Both the position numbers and the translations under genes were made by a program. A stretch of DNA of 64,000 nucleotides, taken from Stenocarpella maydis. Taxonomy: Eukaryota; Ascomycota; Sordariomycetes; Diaporthales; Diaporthaceae. Within the stretch, counting starts at the first letter, position 1; every line of letters begins with the position of its first letter. The stretch is from the NCBI GenBank assembly GCA_002270565.1, contig NQMI01000034.1, forward strand, positions 271,681 to 335,680, given 5' to 3'. Below the pieces are notes generated by a model that was not told the DNA's origin, searched no databases, and worked only from the letters and a program-made list of their open reading frames with translations. Below are positions 24,500 through 35,760 of the stretch, piece after piece.

Positions 24500-25710
24500 T
24501 CAGCTCCCAAACGCAGCGGTGGGGTACGCCCTGTCCTTCTTCCTGCGCCCCGCGGCCGAGCTGCTCCTCGAGCTCGAGCCGGACCCCGGGCCCGACGGCG
24601 GGGAGAGGAGGTCCTTGGTCCGGGAGGTGGTGCGCGACGCGGTGACCATATCCTCGGGGAGGTCGTTCCACTCCATGTCCGGCCGCTTGTTCTGGAAGGA
24701 AAGAGATGGCCCTGGCGGGCCTGGACGGGCTGCCCCCGGTGGGCCATCAGCAGCCGGCTGTGGTGGTGGCGGCGCCGGCACGCTGCCCATTCCGGAGAAC
24801 CTGGGTAAGTTCACGGCGGCAGCGGTGACGCTCAGGGGCGGCACGGCAGAGGGGCGGTGCTGTGCTGCGTTGCCGTTCGTGGCGTCCCGGTTATGCACGC
24901 CCCGGCCGAGACCCCCCTCCCAGGCCCCGGGGGCCGTCACCCTCCGCTTAACGACCCAGGCGCTCCCCGGCTGCAGCCTGAAGTAATACTTGTCGAGCAG
25001 GACGTCTCTCTCGAACCCGCGCCTGGCGTACCACTCGAGGGCGTCGTGGTTCTCTGTCCAGACGTGGGCATAAACCCAGCTGACGTCCTCGAGGCCGCTG
25101 GCGCGCACGTCATCGACGACGCCCTCGACTGCGGCGGTGGCCAGCCCCAGGCCGCGGTAGGGAGCGAGGACGCCCAGGCTCTGGACGTAGAGGACCCGGG
25201 TGCCGGGCGCGCCGGCGCGCGCCAGCTCGGGGGAGTAGGCGCCCGTGGAGGGGTCGAAGGGGCTGGGCTCCAGGCGGCAGACGAGGCTGCCGATGACCTT
25301 GGGGGCCGCCGCGGGCGCCGCGGGGGTGAGCCGTCGCGGTCGCGAAAGAGGATGGCGCGGCTGAAGAGGCCCGACTGCGCGGGGTCGAGGATGGCCTTGT
25401 AGAAGCTGTCGGTGTAGCTGACGGGCAGGAGCAGGGCGTTTATGCGGCGCAGGGCGGGAACGTGGGCGTCGGACACGGGGACGATGGTCGCGGAGGGGTG
25501 TGGAGAGCGCGTCGAGGGCGGAACGGCGGCGGCGGTGGTGGTGACTGGCGAGGCTGAGACTACCGGCGCGACCGTCTGTGACGATTGTGGGGGCGGCCCA
25601 GGCGGAGGAGGAGGAATAGGCGAGGAGACATGTTGGGCAGCATACTTTGGCGGTTGCTGCTTGTTTGGCTGGAAGAAGGAGAGGATCGAGGGCTGCTGTG
25701 CACGCGACAT
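24500..25710 (-). CDS. NAA50/San-like N-acetyltransferase with N-terminal PIP-box-like motif; frameshifted in this sequence
   Basis: Translation starts MSRAQQPSILSFFQPN at 25710. QPSILSFF fits the PCNA-interacting (PIP) box QxxIxxFF exactly. After a proline-rich linker comes the N-terminal half of a GNAT domain (VSYTDSFYKAIL, residues about 110-121). The rest of the domain (VIGSLVCRLEPS, LYVQSLGVLAPYRGLGLA, the acetyl-CoA loop, then WYARRGFERD and KYYFRL) is in another frame, with the switch near 25290-25325 in a run of G and C. No intron can bridge it. The order LGxLAPYRxxG...HV..N..A..WY...GF matches NAA50, an N-terminal acetyltransferase linked to sister-chromatid cohesion. The C-terminal 150 residues are low complexity. 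The shift is either a sequencing error in GC-rich sequence or a disabling mutation. Confidence 0.65.
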
Positions 25711-26734
25711 GGCTGTGGCTGTCGGTGTCGAGGAGGGCGTCGATGGCGATGATGGAGGGGTGGGTGGGTTGGTTGGTGTGGAGGGGTCAACGGTGTCGGG
25801 TCAGGCGGGTGTGAGAGGCATGGCAGGGTGCGGGAGCCGGGGATGTCGGGGATTGATCGTCTAATAACTGGAGTTTGTTGATATGAGGTTGAGATCAAGG
25901 TAGAGAGAGGAACGGCGAGAGTCGAAGAAGGGCGTGGCATGCATGTTCATCTAGACTTGGGCGCATTCTGGGGGGTAAATAAGGTTGGACCCTCTGAGCT
26001 GAGCGCGTGTGTCCCTGTCCCCCAAAGCCGGTTGCAGCACAGCTGCAGCAAATCAGGGCGAGGGACCGCAGCGTCACCAACAGCCCAGGGAAGGAAGGGT
26101 CCAGACCGTGGGGCCGGCTAACTTCCCGACGCTACGGCGCAGCTTGTGTGCTTGTGTTTGTGTTCAGTTTTGGTGCTGGTTGTGGGTGGTGGCTTTTATT
26201 AGCCACTTTTGTAGAGTACCTACTATTTAGGTAGGTCGGTACAAAGTACATCGATACAACCTGTGTAACTCGACGGCCGGGCTGCTGTACAACTGAATTG
26301 CACAGACATCGTCGTTGGACCATAGACTACCTAGCTAAGTATATACCTAGGTATTGTAATCTGTTGCACGGTGCAAACAAGAATCCTTGCCGGGGGAGGG
26401 CGAAGGGCTCGTTGAAGGCTTTGATAATAATTCCGAGTTTCTCCATTACTCCTCTGTGCTACACTAGTACAGTAACCCAAACAAACGCCGCCGGTCTCCA
26501 AATCTGACTTGCATCAAATCGATCAAACGCTCACGCTCTCGCTCTCGCTCGCTCACCAATCATCCACGTACACACATCCACACTCTCAGCCTTACGATTA
26601 CTCACTCGCTCCAGGTTGAGCGCCATCTCTCCATGCTTGCCTGGCCCCATCGTCCGTTCTCCTGATCGTCCACATTTTCATCCGCCTGCACAACTTGTCC
26701 AGGAGCTATTGAGCATCACGACGGCATCGTCGCC

Positions 26735-26767
<33 letters not shown>

Positions 26768-27175
26768 TCATCACCTTCCCACGGCATTGTCGTTTGCCTT
26801 CAGCTTTCTCCAGCGCTATAGTGGGCCGACTGCAGGGCGGCACAGCTCGGTCCCGTGTGCTGACCGACCTCAGCGCAGCGCCCCCCCCCCCCCTTGTGTC
26901 ACAAGCAGTTGCCGCAAAGGGACCACCAGACCAGCCCGAGTAGTACCCTACCCTACCCCTACAGTGCCTACCTGGGCTTGCCTACTGCAACCCGTTGGTT
27001 TGTGCTGCCCCCGTCATCCCAGGCCTGGCGTCCCAGGTTGTCAGCCTTCCCGAAATCCAAAAATTAATTCATCAATTCCCATCACCTTTTTACAATCTTC
27101 CGCACATACCCTCTTGCACATCATTCCTTTCTCTCTCCCCCTCTTCGCCCCTCCGCCTCCCTCCTCTCTCCAGAT
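25711..27175. other. Divergent promoter region with long CT-rich leader
   Basis: About 1.5 kb between the minus-strand acetyltransferase and the plus-strand zinc-finger gene. It carries an AT-rich centre with the words ACCTAGGTA (26346 region), then a long pyrimidine-rich leader with a GCT repeat and a run of 13 C at 26881-26893. No gene seen. Confidence 0.6.
26736..26765. repeat. GCT trinucleotide repeat, 10 units
   Basis: Ten perfect GCT units in the presumed 5' leader or promoter of the zinc-finger gene that starts at 27176. In one plus-strand frame it would read as polyalanine, but there is no support for coding there. Confidence 0.9.
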
Positions 27176-28474
27176 ATGGATGAGGTCAAGCTGGAGAGCC
27201 TCTCCGGCAGGGCAGGAATCATCAAGGCCGCCCCGGATTCCGGCGCCCTGGATCGAATTGTAAGTATTAATCTGCCCGCCTGCAATGCGAGAAGTGCCAA
27301 TGCTGCACCCGTTTGCCTTGCACAGTGCTCCACCCTGGGCACTCCGTCCTGCCTGGGCTTTGGATTGACCGTTGCCTAGTCACATCAGGTCCTCGACGAC
27401 GTCCTCTACAATGTCATCTTTGATCTCGTCCTCGAGGTCCACCGCGAGGAGAAGACTCGCCGGGCCAACACCGCGGCCATCCGTGTGGAGAAACTGGCAG
27501 CCGATGCTGCAGACGCCTCAGACCCAGACACCAAGCCAGACATCCGAACAGAGACCGACGCTGCCATATACGAGGACGGCAAGGTACTGCTCAAGGGCAA
27601 CCCATTACAGACCACAAAGGACATACTGTGCCCACGCTGCCACCTTCCTCGCCTGCTGCACCCCACCGACGGCAGGGGCGCCCAGAAGCCAGACCCCGGT
27701 GTCATATACTGCAAGAAGCACCCTTACATCGATAAGCCCGGCTACGACATCTACGGTCAGACATGGGTCGCCCCGGGCCCGGGCAGGGGAAAGAAGAAGA
27801 AGGACATGGAGAAGAAGCTCGATGCCAGTGTGGACGGCACCGTCACGCCCACGCCCGACGGACAGCGGCCACCAAACGTGCTGTCATTCCCCTCGGCCAC
27901 CTGCAGCAAGTGTAAGAGGTGCATACTGGTTACCCGTCTCAACAACCACATGGGAGCATGCATCGGCAACAGCGGCAGGAATGCAAGCCGTGTGGCCTCG
28001 CAGAAGATCACTAATGGCGGAAATGGCGACAACACCCCTCCGTCCAGCCAGAAGGGCACACCGGTCAATGGCTCACGGGCGGGCAGTCCCAGGAAGCGCG
28101 ACGCCGACGAGCTCGAGGAGGACCAAGAGTCGGATACCGCCAACCCCAAGAAGAAGAGCAAGAAGATCAGGGCACCAACCACCAAGATCCTGCTCAAGAA
28201 CAAGCCCAAGAAAGACAAGGAGAGGGACAAGGTCAAGGCCAGCTCGTTCCTAAGTGTCGAGTCCAAGGTCGGCGATGACGATGACGAGGATGACAAGAAA
28301 TCAACCGTCCAGGTGGTACCCAAGAAGCCCATATCAAAGCAGCAATCACCCGCCAAGAAGCTGAAGCTCGGGGCCTCAAAACCGCCTTCGGCGTCGCCCA
28401 AGCCAAAGAACGGTAGCCAGGTGGATGGGGGCTACGAATCTTCAGACACCCTCTCAGACCCACCGCGCGCATAG
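27176..28474 (+). CDS. Nuclear zinc-finger protein with an Sgf11/ATXN7L3-like finger
   Basis: Exons 27176-27259 and 27389-28474 (intron GTAAGT..CAG, phase 0) encode 389 residues. A first cysteine/histidine cluster, CPRCHLPRLLHP (about 108-119) with YCKKHPYID (about 135), is followed by a second finger, CSKCKRCILVTRLNNHMGAC then IGNSGRNASR (about 200-230). The pattern C-x2-C...H-x3-C followed by a GRNxSR tail is that of the Sgf11/ATXN7L3 finger of the SAGA deubiquitinase module. The C-terminal half is lysine-rich and disordered (KKSKKIRAP, KNKPKKDKERDK), suggesting nuclear location and nucleic-acid or histone contact. A SAGA-related role is an inference from one finger; the first cluster is not part of Sgf11 as known, so it may be a separate family. 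Confidence 0.65.
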
Positions 28475-29610
28475 CGGGCTTGATAGTGAGGTGAGCGTCT
28501 ACCTTGGCGGGTATGAAGAGGTCCCGGTGGCGAGGCCTGATGTTTCTGTTTCAAGTCGCATTTCGCATTTCATGGTGTCGGCCGGTTCATCATTGGAGGT
28601 TCCAAGAGTAAGCTTCAGCCTTGGATGGTTTTGCATATTGGTGTCGAGGGCGGCGTCTTTCGATGCAACTTATTACTGGCGTTTCAAGGGTGACAATCCA
28701 GCCGTATGAGAGAGGATTATGCGGTAGAGACTGGTGGAGGAGCTCGAGTTCAAGACGTGGTGTTGCGGTTTACCTTAGGCGAGAAATAAAGGTTCTGCAC
28801 CCACTGAACCTCCCCCATTGAGTCGTGACCCCATTTAATTTTCTGTTGGGTCTGGCTACTAACTACACACCTGACGGAAAATCCGGAGACGTAGAGATGC
28901 GCAGGTGGCACAGAGCCAGGCATCACCTAACAGCAGTGGTTGCTGCCACAGACTAGAGTAGCGGCATTTGCTGCTTCAAGCAACACTGCGCTAGCTTCCA
29001 GTGGCTCGAGGAGTGACCGCTCAAGTGAAGTGACACCTCGGAGCTTTGGGTGGAACGACCATGGCGCTTCGTGCTAGGCCTGTGGTGAAACCGAGTCACA
29101 CGGGATAATATCCCAGTTGCTCGCATGGCGCACCGAAATCATCAAACGTGACGGCAAGCGCGTGGATATCATTTGCATTCCTTTACAGGCGTATTGGATT
29201 GCCCCTTCGCCGCCGCCGCGACCTGAGGGCGCGGTGGCCACCCGGCGCGGCTGGCCTCATAGGTTTGCATAAGTAGTCAGAGCTCCCTTGCGAGCTCAAA
29301 GGTCCTAGTGTCCATCCAGCTGGGTCAACCCTAACGCTAGCACCACAAACCGAGTGCTGCAGGGTCTGGCTATATTGTGATGGGCGGACCAAGCGGCCAG
29401 GTGCAAAAGGACCTCTCGCCGTGGGGGTAGTCCCTTGCTCTTCTGGCATGCGCTTCACCCATTCGATGCACCACGTCCTCTCATGGACAGTGCCACACCT
29501 TGGTGGGGTTAACGTCCGTAGGCGCAAACAGAGAGTGGGAGCACCATACCTCCAACCATCACAACGGCCTTGATCATCCGCGCGCCCGTAGAAACACAAG
29601 CGCGCATACA
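28475..29610. other. Intergenic region between convergent genes, no gene seen
   Basis: About 1.1 kb, moderately GC-rich, between the zinc-finger and cyclophilin genes. The minus-strand frame at 29183-29614 overlaps the cyclophilin end and has no domain. Confidence 0.5.
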
Positions 29611-30228
29611 TCATTCATCCCCGGCGCCCTCCACGACCCTGGCGCGCACAATCTTGACCTCCTGCAAGGGCCTGTCCTCAGAATCCGTCTGCACGAGCCC
29701 GAGCCTGCGCACGACGCCCATGCCGGCCTTGACGCGCCCAAAGATGGTGTGCTTGCCGTCGAGCCACGGCGCCGGCGCGAGCGTGATGAAGAACTGGCTG
29801 CCGTTGGTGTCGGGCCCGGCGTTGGCCATGCTCAGGATCCCCGCGCCAGTGTGTTTCAGCTGCAGGGGCTTCGCGATCTCGTCGGCGAACTTGTCGCCGT
29901 AGATGGAGGTGCCGCCGCGGCCGGTCCCCGTCGGGTCGCCGCCCTGCACCATGAAGCCCGGGATGATGCGGTGGAAGACCGTCTCGTCGTAGTAGCCGCG
30001 CTGCGCGAGGGTCTCGAAGTTTGTGCACGTCTTGGGCGCGTGTGACGTGTACAGCTCGACTGTGATTGTGCCCTGCGGGTGGGATGTTTTGGTCAGCTGG
30101 GTGTTCTGGGCTGGGGGTTCTGGGCTGGGGGTTCTGGGCTGGGGGACGAGGACGGGGACGGGGACGGTGCTTGCGCTTGTGTGCGTGTGACTTACCATAG
30201 AGGTGTCCAAGGATACCTCTTTGGCCAT
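29611..30228 (-). CDS. Cyclophilin-type peptidyl-prolyl isomerase, PPIL1-like
   Basis: Exons 30228-30196 (11 codons) and 30072-29611; intron 30073-30195 has GTAAGT..CAG ends. The 164-residue protein is a single cyclophilin domain: [19 protein letters not shown], the catalytic Arg in [24 protein letters not shown] and [12 protein letters not shown] are all present. The very short size, the start [18 protein letters not shown] and lack of targeting sequence fit the PPIL1/Cyp1 group, which joins the spliceosome in animals. It catalyses cis-trans isomerisation of X-Pro bonds in the nucleus or cytosol. The intron contains three copies of a 14-15-bp GTTCTGGGCTGGGG unit (30103-30145, plus strand). 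Confidence 0.93.
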   Translation of the reverse strand: MAKEVSLDTSMVSHTHTSASTVPVPVLVPQPRTPSPEPPAQNTQLTKTSHPQGTITVELYTSHAPKTCTNFETLAQRGYYDETVFHRIIPGFMVQGGDPTGTGRGGTSIYGDKFADEIAKPLQLKHTGAGILSMANAGPDTNGSQFFITLAPAPWLDGKHTIFGRVKAGMGVVRRLGLVQTDSEDRPLQEVKIVRARVVEGAGDE

Positions 30229-30974
30229 CTTGTCTGTTGGCGCCCGGGCGAGCTGGCTGGCTGGGGTGGGTTGTCAAGATTCGGGCGCGGTGAGGCGGAA
30301 AGGCGTAGACAATTGGGGACAGCAGAAGGACTGCTGCAACTTTGGCGCGAGGCTGGAATTTGGAGGGGGGCTACTCCCTGTTTGATGACGCCACTGGGCA
30401 GCTGCCACTGGACCCTTGGGCGGCCACCTCGGCACCTCACCCCTCGTGCAAGGCTGGACCGGGTTCATCTAACAGTCACAAACAGTTTTGGGATTGGGCA
30501 GGCAGAAACGACCGCGACTCTTTCACAGCACGGCATTCATTCTCCCCACCGCATACCCACATTCTTTGTGTGCTTCTCCCTTTAGCCCAGTTTACTTGCC
30601 TCCTTCCCAGACCAAGACATCCTAGGTCGAGACTTCCGACCACCATGCTTGCAGCCATTCAGAATCAGCGTCGTTTCTAGGCTGTCGTCTGCAAAGGCCA
30701 CCTCATCATCAGACGGGTTTCCTTCCAGCGTCGACCAAGTCTCTCTCTCTCGCCCCATCAACTCACTCTGGGAGCCCGTCCAGCCGCGGAGCCGTGCTAG
30801 GCCTCGCATACAGCCACCTGACATCATTTCAGAGCAGCCAGATTTAATCAGGCACGCCTCGTTCTCGTTGACACACCATCTGGAAACGCCAGCATTCAAA
30901 TATACGCCGTGGACCGGGAACACGGTCCGGAACAGCAAAACTCGGTCTTCTTATCACTCGCAAAACACACCACC
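30229..30974. other. Divergent promoter between cyclophilin and SPP genes
   Basis: About 0.75 kb between two divergent starts. Frames read across it on both strands, but none has a domain. A plus-strand frame continues upstream of the SPP start (from 30909); see that entry for start choice. Confidence 0.6.
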
Positions 30975-32702
30975 ATGGCTGAGGCAGACCACACTGCCTT
31001 GTCGGCAGCTACTGCGACGCAGTCTGCCCTCGCAGACGAGCTCACGACCCACCCTATCCCAACAGTTTGGGACATGGTTGTTGCTAGGGACTTCTTCTCA
31101 ATCGAAATCAAGATGGTCCTCAGCGCCGTGCTCATCATCTATGTCGGTGCGCACGCCTCACTTCGCAGACCTGCCTCCGCGGCACCGCCCATCAAGCTCA
31201 AGAGGAAGCGAGGCAAGCTCGTCGTGGACGACGAGAAGGAGCATTTTGCCCAGGGCTTCCAGGCCACAGATGCCATCTTGTTTCCCTTCATCGCCGCTGC
31301 TGTCCTCATCGGGCTGTACTACCTCATCAAGTGGCTCCAAGACCCCGCCTTTCTCAACACGATGCTGAGGCTCTACATGGCCATGACGGGAATTGCGTCC
31401 ATCTCGATCTTCTTCGGGGACATTTCACAGTTCTTGTTGAGTATCGTCTCGCCCGACTACTGGGCCGACCGGAACGGGCGCGTCTTCGAGATCGACCCAG
31501 TCAGCCGCACCCAAAAACTCATCAAGGCTCCGCAGAAGGACGACTCCGAGAAAGAGGCCGCCCCTGGAAAACGTCTGCCCCTGCCGGGGTTTGCCTCGGA
31601 GCTGAATCTACCCACTGCCATCAGCAAGGCCGCCTGGGAGATTCGACACCTCCTGAAAGAAAGCTGCGTCTTGAGGATAAAAGTGCCCGGAGACGGCTTC
31701 ACAGGAGACATCAGGATCACAAGCATCATCGGGTTCGGACTTGGCTGTGCTGTCGAGGCCCTGTACTTGTACACAGAATCGTCAATCCTATCCAATCTTA
31801 TTGGCCTATCTGTATGCTACATGGCTTTCAACTGGATGTCCGTAACCTCGTTCTCCATCGGCACCCTGGTCCTGGTGGGCCTGTTTTTCTACGACATCGT
31901 CATGGTCTTCTACACCCCCTTCATGGTGGCAGTCGCCACGCAGATTGACGCGCCGCTGAAACTGACGTACGAGACCTCCGACGGCAGGAGCAGTCTCCTC
32001 GGCCTGGGCGACATCGTCATCCCCGGCATCTTCATTTGCCTAGCGCTACGGTTCGATCTGTGGAGGCATTACAACAGCAAGACCACGCGCGTGCAGGAGG
32101 ATCTCGAGATTGTCACGAGGGAAGACAATGGAGACGAGGCAGCAGGCGAAGTCACCACGGTCAAGACGGCGTACCGCACCGTCAAGGCGCCGTTTGTGGA
32201 CCCTCGTGGCCAGTGGGGAAACTTCCTCTGGACGACAAGCCCCAGGGATCTTGTCTCCGGCCGATCTGCCGTCAAGTCATTGTCTGACGCCAACTTCCCA
32301 AAGACTTATTTCCGCATTACCCTTCTGGGCTACCTGATTGGCATGCTCGCGACCCTTGCCGTGCTGGTGATATTCAAGCACGGCCAGCCTGCCCTACTGT
32401 ACCTTGTGCCAGGCGTGGCTGGTTCGGCGTGGCTGACAGGCCTAATCAAGGGCAACCTTAAGGACATGTGGGAATATACTGAGGATGGAAGCCTAGATGT
32501 TGAGGATGTCATTGTTGAGCTCGACGGAGATGGTAATGTCATCGAAAAGAAAAAGGCAGACGCGACGAAAGATGGTGCCAAGGGAAAGGATGATAAGAAG
32601 GGGGAGAAGCAGACAGAGAAGGGGGGGAAGAGGAAAGGCGATTATGAGCTGTTTGTTTTCTCCATCACCATGCCTAGAGAGACGGACTTTAAAGAAGATT
32701 AG
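30975..32702 (+). CDS. Signal peptide peptidase, intramembrane aspartyl protease
   Basis: A single exon encodes 575 residues. The start ACCACCATGGCTG at 30975 has strong initiation context and gives MAEADHTAL; an upstream in-frame ATG at 30909 adds 22 polar residues and is less likely. The protein has many membrane segments and the three hallmarks of the presenilin/SPP family: YD in FFYDIVMVFYTPFMV (about 304-318), GxGD in LGLGDIVIPG (about 342-351), and PAL in QPALLYLVPG (about 470-480). It cuts leftover signal peptides and tail segments within the endoplasmic reticulum membrane. Unusually long polar loops follow segment 2 and the C-terminus, which ends in a lysine/aspartate-rich tail. Confidence 0.94.
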   Translation: MAEADHTALSAATATQSALADELTTHPIPTVWDMVVARDFFSIEIKMVLSAVLIIYVGAHASLRRPASAAPPIKLKRKRGKLVVDDEKEHFAQGFQATDAILFPFIAAAVLIGLYYLIKWLQDPAFLNTMLRLYMAMTGIASISIFFGDISQFLLSIVSPDYWADRNGRVFEIDPVSRTQKLIKAPQKDDSEKEAAPGKRLPLPGFASELNLPTAISKAAWEIRHLLKESCVLRIKVPGDGFTGDIRITSIIGFGLGCAVEALYLYTESSILSNLIGLSVCYMAFNWMSVTSFSIGTLVLVGLFFYDIVMVFYTPFMVAVATQIDAPLKLTYETSDGRSSLLGLGDIVIPGIFICLALRFDLWRHYNSKTTRVQEDLEIVTREDNGDEAAGEVTTVKTAYRTVKAPFVDPRGQWGNFLWTTSPRDLVSGRSAVKSLSDANFPKTYFRITLLGYLIGMLATLAVLVIFKHGQPALLYLVPGVAGSAWLTGLIKGNLKDMWEYTEDGSLDVEDVIVELDGDGNVIEKKKADATKDGAKGKDDKKGEKQTEKGGKRKGDYELFVFSITMPRETDFKED

Positions 32703-35700
32703 GCGGTCCGTACGTATTGGGAACGGTGTTGACAGGAATGGCCTCATTGGGCGGGGTGCCAGCGGCATTCATAGACGGCTCTCCTACTTGAGAGAACTTC
32801 CCTGCCACTAATGTTATACAAGCATGGAATCCACAGCTTATCGGGCTTGCGCAAACGGGTGGTCGTTGTGTGGTCTTCTCTTTTTTTTTCAAAAAAGAAA
32901 AAAGAAAAGAGAAAAGAGAAAAATCAACGGAGGAGCAAATGGAACAAAGGCCAAAAAGAACCCTTCCGTAGAGTCACAAAACACCTCCGCCCTTGCAGAC
33001 CTCCTGTTCAGACTATTGATGTTTTACTGATTGCCGACGTGGCTTGAACTTGGGTCACCATCATAGGTCGAAACCTGACACCCTACCAAATGCGCCACCA
33101 CACCAGTTGATATTTTCCTGAATCGCAATGTTTATATGGCTGCTGCTGGATGGGATGGGCCATAGTTTCCAGGTGGTGGCCCCCACCTGCAGAGCTGGCA
33201 CGGTGAGGGCGCCTCCAGTCCTGCCTGCGTTGAGCTCCTGGCCATAGGATGATGACAACAGCTCGCTTGACTTGGGTTTTATGGCCATTTATGAAAAACG
33301 GTCAAAAAAAATTTCTTCATCTTATATTAGCTGCCTCTGCCATTGATCCTGGCGACTTAACCTGAGTACTGTATACCCACACCTATGATGAGTTTGCATA
33401 CATACGATGCTCCGGCCGCATCATCGCTTTCATGATCATCATGCCCAGAAGGACGCGCCACAACCGCTGTGTTACAGTGCGCACATGCAGCGTACGCAAT
33501 TCTGACAGGACAAAAGGTCCGAGTATATGACTGCTTCACTGTATGCGAAATAATCAGTGCGAATACTCGGCGAGCGAATGTACGCAATCTATATGAGTCC
33601 ATCATTTCCGTCCGACGGTATGCATCCCATCTAAGTGGACAATGTGTTCCTCTTGAGTCCTCCAGGAGGACCACATCGCGTACCACACATGTCACCCTCA
33701 GTGAGACCATTCACTTTATAGTTGGTAACCACCCGCATCCATTGGAAACGGTACATAGGGCGGGATGTCACGGTTCTTGCTTCGATCGCATACGCAATCC
33801 GGTGATCACATCAGGTCCTTTGATTTCCCAATCCATCTCTGATGTCTTTGGACAACCTGGCTGGGCCAGTTACTTGAATAAATAATCAGAGAAGCAGATA
33901 GTACAAGCCATAACCTGTGCCGCTGAGCAAAATTTCAAACTGGGGGCGTCATGGTCTCGCTGTGGGAAGCAAGGAATTCAGACCCTGACATTCAGGTGTC
34001 ATCCTTCTACCGGCAGCTCGCGATTCCGTCCTGCCCCCATCGATATCGTTGGCCCGGCAGAACCTCGATATGCAAGTTGCCGTTATGTAGAGGCACCTTC
34101 TGGGACAGTCTGGTACGAGGCAAAGAGGCGAGCCTCACATGTAAGCAGGGCCTCTTGTTGCACACCAATGTCTGGCCCCTTGTCATCGGTTGGGGGCATT
34201 TCCAGTCCTTAGATATATGAAGTATGGTTCTTAATTCCCCTCCCTTTCTCCTCGGTTATGATACCCTAGGGCCCAGTGGCCCCCGGAGAGCGCCACGTGG
34301 ATGCGGCCGCTGGAGCAGCGCTCCAAGAAGCCGCCGCCCTGCGCGTTCACCAGGGCGAAGCTCGCGTGCACGGCTGATGCGAAGCTGTTGATTTGACAGG
34401 GTCAAGGGCCACGGACGGACGGCACGTCTTGACTCTTCACCAGTGTCTGAGTGCAGCTATTTCGTAGACTCAGTCTGGGGATAAGGGGAAAGCAGGACTT
34501 TGAAGCCTGTAGACGTTGCAGTTGTGTGCTTATGATATAGGCTTATACCATTACTGCAATCATCGGTGCACGATGGATAGAAATCCTTCGAAGAAACTAG
34601 GAAAGACAACAGGCAAATCAGTCAAATCAGTCAAACCAGTGTCCATAAGAAGAATGCCAAACACACCACTGCTCAAAGTTGCACAAGTTTGGGATATCCT
34701 TGCCAGCGCATTGGCTCATAATTAGATTTTGAGCCCACCTTCGATGCCCGTTGTAGTTAATGAATGTGCATTTTTCTGTTGCTTTGCAATTCTTTAAAGA
34801 TACCGCATATTAAAATCAGATTAACAATCAAGCTCAGAGCAATCCGAACAGCTTAGAATTGTCATAAGACGAGAAAGACTGAGGAAGCATATCTATTGCT
34901 CTGTCAGATGTATCCCGCTAATTTCAATTCAATTTTTGGTATTTTTGCCTTGGTAATTCACAGACCAGAGGCCGTAAATCACATCTCAGAGGTTAGCAGT
35001 ACTGGTATGCTATAACTAAGTAATTAGTGGGTACCATAGTCCAACCGAGCTGACATTTGACATCTCGGGTACCTAGATTCCTACCTGCCTAGCGAGGGCT
35101 GTAATTGTCAGTTACATTCCAAGTTGGGTATAACATGTTTTAGTGCGGCAGATGTGTAATCATAATCCTTGGTCTTTCTCCTGGGGCTCAGCCCCGAGGC
35201 ACAGCTTCAGCTGGGATACGCTGGCATGTGGTTGTGGACGCTTAATACCACACCAGGGGCTCTAGAAATCATTATTAGGTAAAGGATTGCTTAACCAGGA
35301 AATATGACGGAGGCAATTGAGTTTCAATGGTGCTAACGTCATAGCTTGGCTAGATGCTACTTAGTCATTGTGCCACTGTAGATTTACACGCACAGAGGTT
35401 TCCGAGATCCCTCAAGGGAATAGTCTGGGAATGGGTGAGTCCCCGAGCCGCAGTCTCGATGCAGGTTTACCCCTATGACAGGAATTGGTATGTCTCTCAG
35501 GGCGACGTGAGGTCGGATTTAGCTTAGGTGGGTTTGGTGGGGTGGAGTGTCTCGTTTACTTGCAGCTGACATTGAGGCTCAACCTTTCGGACTCCGTAGC
35601 TCGACCGATTGTCAGCGGGATCAGCGGATCGGGCCCACTGTTGGGGAACGACCTCAGGTTACTTGAACCCGCGGTCAAGACCGTTTCCATTCCTCGGCGC

Positions 35701-35760
35701 GCCTCCCATGCAGACCCAAGCCACCTCTGAATCGCTGGACACAACCTCAACACCCGACCG
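32703..35760. other. 3-kb AT-richer gene-free region
   Basis: I find no intact gene. The region holds a T-run then an A-rich inverted tract at 32880-32920, a tRNA-like element on the minus strand near 33033-33106, and a small GC-rich patch at about 34262-34390 with an open minus-strand frame of some 45 codons but no start. The rest is AT-rich with scattered stops in all frames, consistent with decayed repeat DNA. Confidence 0.55.
33033..33106 (-). other. tRNA-like element with A- and B-box motifs
   Basis: On the minus strand TGGCGCATTTGG (33097-33086) fits the pol III A box, and GTTCAAGCC (33049-33041) fits the B box GTTCRANNC, spaced as in a tRNA gene. A hairpin AGGTTTCGACCT lies between them. 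I cannot pair the acceptor stem or the T stem cleanly, so it is not a functional tRNA by eye. A tRNA relic or the head of a SINE is the best reading. Confidence 0.35.
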
